From Nitrococcus sp. (GTDB taxonomy: Bacteria; Pseudomonadota; Gammaproteobacteria; Nitrococcales; Nitrococcaceae), in assembly GCA_030452365.1 (NCBI GenBank), contig JAKDMK010000092.1, positions 1 through 8,029 of the forward strand: a stretch of 8,029 nt of DNA, read 5' to 3'. Numbering within the stretch: position 1 is the stretch's first letter; each line of letters starts with the position of its first letter. The notes under the pieces were generated by a model that was not told the origin of the DNA, searched no databases, and saw only the letters and a list, made by a program, of their open reading frames with translations. The position numbers and the translations under genes were made by a program. Below, piece by piece: positions 1 through 6,307 of the stretch.

Positions 1-1269
1 CAGGCCGCCGAGAAAGCCGATTGCAAGTGCCCACTGCAGCCCGCTCAGCAGCAGCGGCGGTCCCACCTGGAACTGAAATACCACTTGGCTGAAATTGGAG
101 CCAAGCGTCGAGACGGTGTAGCCATTGAACAGCCCATAAGCGATCCCGGCCCCGAGGACGCCCCCGACCAGCGCCAGTAGCATGGTCTCGAGCAATAGCG
201 CCGTCACGACCGGCGTGCCGGTAAAGCCCAATGCCCGCAGGGTGGCGATCTCCCGCGCCCGCGCAGATACCGCCGCATACATGGTGTTCAGCGCGCCGAA
301 CGTCGCGCCGCTGCCCATGATCACCGCGATGCCTATGCCCAACACGCGTATGAGCTCCGTTAGGCGTTGTGATTGTTTGTTGTAGTAGGCGCGCGTAGTT
401 TCCACGTCAACCTTCAGGCGCGGGTCCGCGGCGAGCGCGGCGTTGAAGCGGGTGATGGCGGTAGGGCTGGTCAAGCGCACCGTTACCGACTGAAAACCGT
501 TGCGGCGATAGGCCGCGGCTACCGACTCCGCGTCGCCCCAGAGTTCGGATTCGTGCGCGTCCTCGGAGGCAAATATGCCAACGACCCGCCATGCTTGGTT
601 ATTGACCTGCACGGTAGAGCCCAGGCTCAACCCCTTGAACTGCACCAAAGCGCCGCGTCCTACAATAAGCTCGCGCAGCCCGGGCTTGAATCGGCGGCCG
701 TCGACGATCCGGACCTCGGGGCGCAGGGCCCAGACTTGAGGACCGACACCGCGTACGGCGACGTTGGCAGCGGTGCCCGTGGAGCGTTTGGGAACGTTGG
801 TTACGACAACCACTTCCTTGGAGATGATCGGGCGCTCCTGCGCATCGTGCAGGATGCCTGGCGCCTGTGCGATCAATGCCGCGCTGGCGCGATCGATTCT
901 TGAGGCGAGCTCGCTATTGGCGCCGGCGCGAAGGACGATTGCGGTGGCGTTGTCACCGGACTGTTGCAGGGTGGTTTGAAAGCCCCTCGCCATGGCGAGC
1001 AGAGCGACCAGCACACCCACGACGCCGGCGATGCCGATCACGATGACGGATGCGCCACCCAACCGCTGGGGCAGCGTCGCGAGCCCGGTCCAGGTGATCG
1101 CCAGGACTTGGCGTCCCAGGCGACTCGCAACGAGCCAGGCGGTGTACGCGGCGGCCGATGCTACTATCAGCAACGGCGCCGTTATCCAGATGCCCAGACC
1201 AAAGAGGATGAGCAACCCCAGCCCGAAGGCGTGCAGGATGCGGCCGATTTTGCTCACGGTGTTTGCCAT
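1..1269 (-). CDS. FtsX/MacB-type ABC transporter permease, second of a pair (3' end outside window)
   Basis: This is an inner-membrane permease of an ABC export or remodelling complex, working with the ATPase and second permease encoded just upstream. The frame starts at an ATG (1267-1269) and stays open for 423 codons to the left edge, so the C-terminus is missing. Visible in order: a long hydrophobic block at about residues 13-48, a classic first FtsX helix at about 73-93, a large extracytoplasmic domain from about 97 to 310, and then the FtsX core. The core has a helix near 310-340, the cytoplasmic coupling segment AREIATLRALGF typical of MacB/LolC/FtsX proteins, and a further helix with Gly-rich turns. 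The frame breaks off in or just after the last expected helix, so probably only a few residues are lost. The gene begins 6 nt after the other permease's stop, with no clear Shine-Dalgarno, which suggests translational coupling. The block at 13-48 is extra relative to the four-helix plan. The substrate is unknown. Confidence 0.9.
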   Translation of the reverse strand, partial: MANTVSKIGRILHAFGLGLLILFGLGIWITAPLLIVASAAAYTAWLVASRLGRQVLAITWTGLATLPQRLGGASVIVIGIAGVVGVLVALLAMARGFQTTLQQSGDNATAIVLRAGANSELASRIDRASAALIAQAPGILHDAQERPIISKEVVVVTNVPKRSTGTAANVAVRGVGPQVWALRPEVRIVDGRRFKPGLRELIVGRGALVQFKGLSLGSTVQVNNQAWRVVGIFASEDAHESELWGDAESVAAAYRRNGFQSVTVRLTSPTAITRFNAALAADPRLKVDVETTRAYYNKQSQRLTELIRVLGIGIAVIMGSGATFGALNTMYAAVSARAREIATLRALGFTGTPVVTALLLETMLLALVGGVLGAGIAYGLFNGYTVSTLGSNFSQVVFQFQVGPPLLLSGLQWALAIGFLGGL

Positions 1270-1275
1270 CGCGGC

Positions 1276-2433
1276 CTAGCCGCGTAGCGCGTCGACGACG
1301 TTGAGCCGCAGCGCGCGCAGCGCGGGCGGCAAGCCGATTACAAGACCGATGAGTAGCATCAATGCCACGCCCAACAGCCAAGTATCCAAAGTGAGCGGCA
1401 GGTTGAGCCGCCCGCTCGTGGCAGTTGCCATGACCGGCAGCAGCGCGCGGGCGAGCATCAGCCCGCCGATGCCGCCGAGCAGCATGATCACGATGGCCTC
1501 GGCGAGCACGAGCAGTAGCACGAGGCGGTTGGAAAAGCCGATTGTCTTCAATACGGCCAGCTCGGGAATGCGCTCGCGTACGGCCTGCATCATGGCGTTG
1601 CCGGTGAGCAACACTAGGGTGAAGAACACGGCTGCCATGATGGCGCTGACAATCAAGCCGATGTCTCCAATTTGTTTCACGAACGAGAGCTGAAATTCTT
1701 TCTCGCTCTGAGTCTTGGTCTCGTACGCCGAGTTCGCGAACAGACCATCAATCGCCGCTGTGATGCGGTCGGACTCACCCGGGTCGCCCACCTGGACGAT
1801 ATACCAACCCACGGTGCCCTGATCTTGTAGCCGAGCTTCGTCTACGTAGTCGTAGTGGAACAGCATTTGCCGCTCGATGCCCTGCAGTTCGGGACGATCG
1901 GCATGGAAGATGCCGACCAGGTCGAAGACCCATACATTAGTGCCGTCCTTCTTCGGGAAGATGGTTGCTTTGAGCGGGATCTTATCGCCGATCTCCCAGC
2001 CGAAGCGTTCGGCCAAGGTCCTGCCGACTATGGCACCGGTGCGGGTCCGGCGGAAGGCTTGCTCCTGCGCCGCGGGCAAAACGATCTCGGGATGGATGGC
2101 CAGATACTCCTTGGCGCTCACTGCCATGTTGGGGAAGAAGTTCTCGCGATTCTGATAGATACCGCCGAACCATATGGCGTAGGCCACTTCCTGAACGCCG
2201 GGTATGGACTGAATGCGCATGGCATAGGCGTACGGCAGTGGCTGGATAATCGAGTAGCGCGAAATGACGATCAGACGGTCGATTCCAGCGACGCTGTTTG
2301 GGGCATTGAAGGCGACACGCACGGCATCGAGCATGCCGAACAGCGTGAATGCCGCTACTACCGAGAGCAAGGTGAGCACGGTGCGGGTCTTTTTGCGCAA
2401 CAGGCCGGTCCAGAGCAGCGGCAAGTATTTCAC
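1276..2433 (-). CDS. FtsX/MacB-type ABC transporter permease, first of a pair
   Basis: An integral inner-membrane subunit of 385 residues with the four-helix MacB/FtsX plan. There is a short basic N-terminus with helix 1 at about 17-36, a periplasmic core domain of roughly 200 residues, helix 2 at about 255-280, the coupling segment RIPELAVLKTIGFSN, helix 3 near 303-330 and helix 4 near 350-372, ending in ALRALRLNVVDALRG, a typical family C-terminus. The chosen start is GTG at 2431-2433, giving MKYLPLLWTGLLRKKTRT, which matches family N-termini; it lies 10 nt after the ATPase stop with only a weak ribosome-binding site. It differs clearly from the other permease, so the pair probably forms a heterodimer driven by one ATPase, as LolC and LolE do. 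The adaptor gene argues for MacAB-like export rather than lipoprotein release, but the cargo cannot be read from the sequence. Confidence 0.93.
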   Translation of the reverse strand: MKYLPLLWTGLLRKKTRTVLTLLSVVAAFTLFGMLDAVRVAFNAPNSVAGIDRLIVISRYSIIQPLPYAYAMRIQSIPGVQEVAYAIWFGGIYQNRENFFPNMAVSAKEYLAIHPEIVLPAAQEQAFRRTRTGAIVGRTLAERFGWEIGDKIPLKATIFPKKDGTNVWVFDLVGIFHADRPELQGIERQMLFHYDYVDEARLQDQGTVGWYIVQVGDPGESDRITAAIDGLFANSAYETKTQSEKEFQLSFVKQIGDIGLIVSAIMAAVFFTLVLLTGNAMMQAVRERIPELAVLKTIGFSNRLVLLLVLAEAIVIMLLGGIGGLMLARALLPVMATATSGRLNLPLTLDTWLLGVALMLLIGLVIGLPPALRALRLNVVDALRG

Positions 2434-2443
2434 GACCGTAGTC

Positions 2444-3193
2444 TCAGGTGGCCTGCTCGACTAAGGTACCCTTGTCGAGAAAACGGGTGCTCAGCGCGTA
2501 TTCCGCCGCCTTCGGGTCATGAGTGACCAAAACCATGGTTTTACCGTATTCGCGATTGAGCCGCTGCAGCAGCTGCAGCACCTCCTCGGCGGAAAGCCGG
2601 TCGAGATCGCCGGTGGGCTCGTCGCAGACCAGGAGCATGGGGTCGGAGACCAGGGCGCGGGCGATGGCGACCCGTTGCTGCTGACCGCCGGAGAGCTCGC
2701 CGGGCCTATGGCTGGCGCGTGCTTCGAGGCCGACGAGCTGCAGGGCAACGTTGGCGTGGCGGCGCCTCTGTGCGGCGCTAAGACGGGTGAGCAACAGCGG
2801 CAGCTCGACGTTTTTCTGCGCCGATAGCATCGGCAATAGATTATAGAACTGGAATACGAATCCGACATGGGCGGCTCGCCAGCGCGCCAGCTCGCCCGCA
2901 GACAGACGATCGATTCGCTGCCCGGCAATGCTGATGCTCCCATTGGTTGGCGAGTCGAGCCCGGCGATTATATTGAGCAGGGTGGTCTTGCCCGATCCGG
3001 ACGGTCCCATGAGGGCGACAAAGTCTCCCTTGGGAATGTCGAGATCGATGTGGCGCAGCACTTCGATTTGCTGCTTGCCTCGCAGATAGACCTTGCTGAT
3101 GTCCCGGATTTCGATCAAGTTGGCTGTGGCAGCCGTTTCTCGGTCGGAACGGGCGTCAGGATTCGCTGGATTTCGTTTGAACCCATATGCCAT
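2444..3193 (-). CDS. ABC transporter ATP-binding protein, MacB/LolD family
   Basis: A 249-residue cytoplasmic ATPase that powers the two FtsX-type permeases. All nucleotide-binding motifs are intact: Walker [10 protein letters not shown] at 63-71, Q-loop Gln115 in VFQFYNLLP, signature LSGGQQQR at 167-174, Walker [13 protein letters not shown] at 187-198 with catalytic Glu192, and the switch histidine His225 in VTHD. The FQFYNLLP and DEPTGDLD sequences are characteristic of the LolD/MacB/FtsE-type group. The ATG at 3191-3193 is preceded by GGAG 7 nt upstream, which supports this start. It overlaps the adaptor gene by 38 nt and gives a polar leader of about 24 residues before the usual domain start ([11 protein letters not shown]). 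An internal TTG at codon 26 would give the standard family N-terminus but has no ribosome-binding site. Confidence 0.95.
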   Translation of the reverse strand: MAYGFKRNPANPDARSDRETAATANLIEIRDISKVYLRGKQQIEVLRHIDLDIPKGDFVALMGPSGSGKTTLLNIIAGLDSPTNGSISIAGQRIDRLSAGELARWRAAHVGFVFQFYNLLPMLSAQKNVELPLLLTRLSAAQRRRHANVALQLVGLEARASHRPGELSGGQQQRVAIARALVSDPMLLVCDEPTGDLDRLSAEEVLQLLQRLNREYGKTMVLVTHDPKAAEYALSTRFLDKGTLVEQAT

Positions 3194-4385
3194 CAGTCAG
3201 CTCCGCTGTTGGATCGCGCACGACGCGCTCTCCGGCTTTTAGCCCACTGCCAATTTGCCGCAGGTCCCCGTAACTCTGGCCGATCGTGACGATGCGCTGA
3301 TGCGCGCGTTCGCCGTTGACTACAAAGACCACGGCGTTGCCGCCGCGCTGAACGATGGCGGTCGCGGGCACTACGACGCCTGGCGGCGGCTCGTCACGAT
3401 TTGCCGTGCGCTCGGCGAGGAAGGACACGCGCACACCCATCTCGGGTAGGATGCGCGGATCGAGCTCTGCGAACGCGATGCGCACCTTGACGGTGGCTTT
3501 GCTGCGCTCAGCCGTCGGGATGATCGCGATGACTTTGGCGGGGATCTCCCAACGCGGATAAGCATCCAGAACGGCCTCCACCGGTTGCCCCGGTTTGACG
3601 CGGTTGATGTATGCCTCGTTCACATCCACCTCGATTTCGCGGGAGCTCATGTCCACAATCGTACAGATCCCGGTGCGGGTGAAGCCGCCGCCGGCCGATA
3701 CCGGTGAGACCATCTCACCCGGTTGGGCGGTCTTGGCGACGACGACCCCAGAGAACGGTGCCCGAATGACGGTATCCCCTACGTTCACCTGGGCGATGCG
3801 CAGACTCGCTTGGGCAACCTCGATTTGTGCCTGCTGTGCCTTAATCTGCGCGCTGAACGTAGCCACGTTTGTGCGGGCGCTGTCCAACGCCTGCTGCGCC
3901 GTTGCCCCACGCGCGTTGAGCGCCTGTTGGCGGTCGAGGTCGCGCTGGGCCTGCCGCAGCAGAGCATTGAGCTCCGCAATCCCTGCCTTGGCTGCGGCGA
4001 GCTGTGCTTGCGCGAGCTGCAGCTCTGCCTTGGCGTCCCGGTCATCGAGACGCGCGAGTATCTGTCCTTCGCTGACCCGGTCTCCCTCCTCGATTAGGAC
4101 CGCAACCAGCTTGCCCGTGATCTTCGAGGAGACCGTCGCCTGGCGGCGGGCGATCACATATCCGGTGGCATCGAGTACCGCCGCATCGGCGCCGGTCGCG
4201 GCGAGCGGTGCCGCGGTAACCGTCTCCACCACGACCGCCCGCCCCGAAAGCCAGTACCAGGCCGCAGCAATGAGCGCCACTAACAGAACTACGACGATCA
4301 CCAGCCGCGGCCAGCGCCGTTTGGGGCCGCCTTGGCGCTGGCCAGGATCGATTCGAAGTTGCGAAAGCAGGTCGGTATCCGTCAT
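3156..4385 (-). CDS. HlyD/MacA-like periplasmic adaptor (membrane fusion protein)
   Basis: A 409-residue membrane-anchored adaptor expected to bridge the inner-membrane permeases to an outer-membrane channel or envelope target. Visible in order: a cytoplasmic tail of about 27 residues with a basic patch (PKRRWPR), one membrane helix at about 28-46, the first half of a biotinyl-lipoyl domain at about 82-113 (IEEGDRVSEGQILARLD), and a heptad-rich, Ala/Gln-rich alpha-helical hairpin at about 114-201. The second lipoyl half follows (TVIRAPFSGVVV from 205), then beta-barrel and membrane-proximal domains to the end. The anchor is a helix rather than a lipobox signal. The length is normal for MacA-like proteins. 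It is the first gene of the four-gene operon. The ATG at 4383-4385 lacks a clear Shine-Dalgarno sequence. No TolC-like channel is encoded in this window, so a shared channel elsewhere is likely. The substrate is unknown. Confidence 0.93.
   Translation of the reverse strand: MTDTDLLSQLRIDPGQRQGGPKRRWPRLVIVVVLLVALIAAAWYWLSGRAVVVETVTAAPLAATGADAAVLDATGYVIARRQATVSSKITGKLVAVLIEEGDRVSEGQILARLDDRDAKAELQLAQAQLAAAKAGIAELNALLRQAQRDLDRQQALNARGATAQQALDSARTNVATFSAQIKAQQAQIEVAQASLRIAQVNVGDTVIRAPFSGVVVAKTAQPGEMVSPVSAGGGFTRTGICTIVDMSSREIEVDVNEAYINRVKPGQPVEAVLDAYPRWEIPAKVIAIIPTAERSKATVKVRIAFAELDPRILPEMGVRVSFLAERTANRDEPPPGVVVPATAIVQRGGNAVVFVVNGERAHQRIVTIGQSYGDLRQIGSGLKAGERVVRDPTAELTDGIWVQTKSSES
3201..3204 (-). 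promoter_or_regulatory. Ribosome-binding site of the ABC ATPase gene
   Basis: GGAG on the minus strand sits 7 nt before the ATG at 3193, inside the end of the adaptor gene. It is the main reason for preferring this start over the internal TTG at codon 26, and it explains how the overlapping gene is initiated. Confidence 0.65.
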
Positions 4386-4533
4386 TTGGAGCGCTATACG
4401 ATGAAGGCGTGAGATATTGCTGCGGGAGATTGGCGGACGATGCTGTGAGGATTAGAGCACGCTCGCTATGCGTTCGGTGCAAAACCCTAGTCGGATTGCC
4501 GATGGGCGATCAGGCGAACCGTTGTTAGCGAGA
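4386..4533 (-). promoter_or_regulatory. Intergenic leader upstream of the transporter operon
   Basis: A 148-nt gap between the amidotransferase stop and the adaptor start, both on the minus strand. It should contain the transporter operon's promoter if the operon is not read through from the amidotransferase. The clearest promoter-like word is a perfect TATAAT on the minus strand at 4532-4537, but it overlaps the amidotransferase TAA stop codon and has no good -35 hexamer 16-18 nt upstream. I found no intrinsic terminator (no GC-rich hairpin followed by a T run) in this gap, so co-transcription with the amidotransferase remains possible. Confidence 0.3.
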
Positions 4534-5238
4534 TTATACGCCCTCTAGGAAACGAATAATCCATTGCGCGGCAATACCATCGTCTACATCCAACGCAAGC
4601 GAGGCGAGCCCCGCGTCATAAGCTTGCTGGCCAATGTTTGCGCGGCGCCGGTTTATCAGTGTCCTTGCGTAATTCTTGGAGAATTCCGGGTGTCCCTGTA
4701 ACGTCAACATATGATCCGCGACCTGCAACATGGCATAGCGGCAGAACGCACTGCCGGCGAGCTGCCGCGCGCCTGGCGGTGGCATGATCACCTGGTCTTG
4801 ATGACTGACCAATAAGGAGAGCCGATCGCGGGTCGGTATCATCCAATGCGGGCGGTTTTGGATGGATATCGTGTGCACGCCTACCCCCCAGCCTTGGGGC
4901 GCCTTTTCGACTCGACCACCGAGCGCCGCGGTGATGAGCTGATGGCCAAAGCAGATGCCAATGGTCGGCTTGCGCGATGCGTGTAGGTGAGCGGCGAGTG
5001 TGCCGGCGTGTCGAATCCAGTCCGCATCATCGTAGACACTCCATTTGCTACCGGTGAATAGCCAGCCGTCGCACTCGGCGAGTGAGTCAGGAAAGCACCC
5101 GGTGGTGAGATCATAGCTTCGGAATTCGAGCGCGGGCGAAGCTTGCGACAGCAGTCGCTGGAACATCCGCGGATAATCGCCGAAGCTCGAGCGAAGCTCC
5201 GCTGCAGGCGAGCCGCATTGAAGTATGCCTATTCGCAT
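4534..5238 (-). CDS. Stand-alone class I glutamine amidotransferase (GuaA N-domain-like)
   Basis: A 234-residue protein made of a single class I (triad) glutaminase domain. The nucleophile elbow is GICFGHQ with Cys96, and the remaining triad members are His183 and Glu185 in QGHPEF. The conserved HQDQV segment at 146-150 and the N-terminal MRIGILQCG match the GMP-synthase-like group. It has no ATP-pyrophosphatase domain, so it is not GMP synthase itself. Such proteins release ammonia from glutamine or hydrolyse gamma-glutamyl amide bonds; the acceptor is unknown. The start at 5236-5238 fits the family N-terminus, although no Shine-Dalgarno is evident. It lies upstream of the transporter operon on the same strand and is divergent from hpt. 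A role in purine metabolism or in gamma-glutamyl compound breakdown is possible but only inferred. Domain certainty is high; specific function is open. Confidence 0.9.
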   Translation of the reverse strand: MRIGILQCGSPAAELRSSFGDYPRMFQRLLSQASPALEFRSYDLTTGCFPDSLAECDGWLFTGSKWSVYDDADWIRHAGTLAAHLHASRKPTIGICFGHQLITAALGGRVEKAPQGWGVGVHTISIQNRPHWMIPTRDRLSLLVSHQDQVIMPPPGARQLAGSAFCRYAMLQVADHMLTLQGHPEFSKNYARTLINRRRANIGQQAYDAGLASLALDVDDGIAAQWIIRFLEGV

Positions 5239-5424
5239 GGTCTGCTTGCGCGCGCAGTGGATCAGGCTGCCCCGTGGGCCAATAGCGGAGCAAACGCCAC
5301 CACTGGGTTAGATTACCGCAGAGCGCGCGCCTCTGTCTGGAGAGGATTGAATCGTTGATTGATTGCTGCATCGAGGCATTGCTGCGGTGACAGCATGGGG
5401 GTGGTGTGCGCTAGACTCGGCACC

Positions 5425-5430
5425 TATAAT
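5425..5430 (+). promoter_or_regulatory. Possible -10 element upstream of hpt
   Basis: A perfect TATAAT on the plus strand, about 220 nt before the hpt start. No good TTGACA-like hexamer lies 16-18 nt upstream (TGGTGT at 17-nt spacing), so this is a candidate only. If used, it would give an untranslated leader of roughly 210 nt containing the hairpins at 5454-5483. Confidence 0.25.
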
Positions 5431-5453
5431 CTTGGCTCTCTGCGCATGCACGA

Positions 5454-5483
5454 GGGCGCGAGTCCGCCCGTCTACGATCGGAC
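5454..5483 (+). other. Two overlapping potential hairpins in the hpt upstream region
   Basis: GGGCG (5454-5458) pairs with CGCCC (5465-5469) around a 6-nt loop. GTCCG (5462-5466) pairs with CGGAC (5479-5483) around a 12-nt loop. The two share bases 5465-5466 and so cannot form together. Both stems are only 5 bp, and such pairs occur by chance in GC-rich DNA. Confidence 0.2.
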
Positions 5484-5652
5484 AGGCGAGGCCCATGCTG
5501 CGGGGGTGGTAATGCAGGGTTCAACCGGCACGATCGAACTCTGGGGCAGTGATCTGATTCCTGAAACCAGCCGAGACGGTCGGCGGCGCCTACCGCATCA
5601 GCGAAGCCATGGCTGCCGGCGCGCCGTCGTGGCGAACGTCAACAGGCCCTAA

Positions 5653-6228
5653 ATGGCGACACAGCAGCAAGTGACCCCGCAGCGTTTGGACGAGGTGCTC
5701 CGAACCGCCGATAGGCTTCACAACGAGGACGGTGTCGAGCGCGCGCTGGATCAAATGGCGCAGGAGATCGAAGCAGAGCTGGGCAGCTCTATGCCGGTGG
5801 TTCTCGGGGTGATGATCGGTGCACTCGTGCCATTAGGTAAGCTTCTGCCGCGACTGCAGTTTCCACTGGAGGTGGATTACATCCACGCGACTCGTTATCA
5901 CCGCTCGACCCGGGGTACGGATGTGGCCTGGCTCGCGCGGCCGCAGACATCGCTGCGCGGGCGGACGGTACTGGTGGTCGATGATATTCTCGATGAAGGT
6001 CATACATTGGCGGGAATTATTGACGAGTGCTACGACACGGGGGCGAAAGAGGTCCTCGCTGCAGTGTTGGTGAACAAACAGCATAGCCGTCGATGCGAAG
6101 GGCTCGAAGCCAATTTTTACGGGCTGACTGTCGATGACCGGTACGTATTCGGTGCCGGCATGGACTACAAGGGCTATTTTCGGAACTTGACCAGTATCTA
6201 CGCCGTCAAGCCTGAGCTTGAGGACTGA
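5653..6228 (+). CDS. hpt: Hypoxanthine-guanine phosphoribosyltransferase
   Basis: A 191-residue cytoplasmic purine-salvage enzyme that transfers phosphoribosyl from PRPP to hypoxanthine or guanine, giving IMP or GMP. The PRPP motif VLVVDDILDEGHTL spans residues 106-119, with acidic Asp110/Asp111 and the presumed catalytic base Asp114. Lys142 (VLVNKQ) fits the purine-O6 contact, and VDDRYVFGAGMDYKGYFRNL at 160-179 supplies the base-stacking Tyr164 and binding Asp171. Alignment by eye to human HPRT places Arg81-Tyr82 where the flexible loop normally has Ser-Tyr, and Glu115 where the PRPP motif usually has Thr. I believe these are features of a proteobacterial subgroup, not damage. The ATG follows a weak AGG 6 nt upstream and directly abuts an upstream TAA. 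The phosphorylase gene 79 nt downstream can supply its hypoxanthine. Exact preference (hypoxanthine or guanine) is uncertain. Confidence 0.92.
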   Translation: MATQQQVTPQRLDEVLRTADRLHNEDGVERALDQMAQEIEAELGSSMPVVLGVMIGALVPLGKLLPRLQFPLEVDYIHATRYHRSTRGTDVAWLARPQTSLRGRTVLVVDDILDEGHTLAGIIDECYDTGAKEVLAAVLVNKQHSRRCEGLEANFYGLTVDDRYVFGAGMDYKGYFRNLTSIYAVKPELED

Positions 6229-6307
6229 GCCTCGTTTCGCCAGTTCGGGTTTGCCTAGGGCCTGTTGACATCCACAGTTTCCTCACCATTGCGCAAGGAC
6301 CGAAGAC
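6229..6307 (+). promoter_or_regulatory. hpt-phosphorylase spacer with ribosome-binding site
   Basis: A 79-nt same-strand spacer. AAGGA at 6295-6299 lies 8 nt before the ATG at 6308 and is the best ribosome-binding site in this part of the window. A TTGACA at 6265-6270 has no matching -10, so a separate promoter is not supported. I see no terminator, so the two genes are likely co-transcribed. Confidence 0.55.

Larger units (their letters stand above)
5239..5652. other. 414-nt divergent intergenic region between the amidotransferase gene and hpt
   Basis: No protein-coding gene, tRNA or known riboswitch is convincing here. The region must carry the divergent promoters. It contains a short stem (CAGAG/CTCTG, 5319-5335), a TATAAT at 5425-5430 on the plus strand, and two overlapping potential hairpins at 5454-5483. 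A 97-codon plus-strand frame from a TTG at 5359 (or an ATG at 5395) ends in TAA directly against the hpt ATG. Its product matches no family I recognise and turns Arg-rich at the end, so I do not call it a gene. A different frame downstream of about 5570 also reads plausibly for some 38 codons and crosses into hpt. Either could be chance in GC-rich DNA or decayed coding sequence. Confidence 0.55.

Noticed and set aside
1855..2526. 223-codon plus-strand frame opposite the first permease
   Set aside because: It is the antisense shadow of a well-supported permease gene and the permease-ATPase junction, with no recognisable domain.
3595..4404. 269-codon plus-strand frame opposite the adaptor gene
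   Set aside because: Its Ser/Ala/Arg/Thr-rich composition is typical of an antisense frame in GC-rich DNA, and it covers a clear HlyD-like gene.
4532..4537. Perfect TATAAT on the minus strand as the promoter of the transporter operon
   Set aside because: It is built from the end of the amidotransferase gene and its TAA stop, and no -35-like hexamer lies at proper spacing. It is noted under the intergenic feature but not called as a separate promoter.
5310..5339. Minus-strand CAGACA / 18 nt / TAATCT as the amidotransferase promoter
   Set aside because: The -35 matches 4 of 6 and the -10 only 3 of 6. A pair this weak is expected by chance in 400 nt.
5515..5545. GGTTCAA-like T-loop sequence suggesting a tRNA
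   Set aside because: The flanking bases do not form a T-arm stem, and no acceptor, D or anticodon arm can be built around it.
6265..6293. TTGACA between hpt and the phosphorylase gene as a promoter -35
   Set aside because: The positions 16-18 nt downstream read ATTGCG/TTGCGC, nothing like TATAAT. It is probably a chance match.
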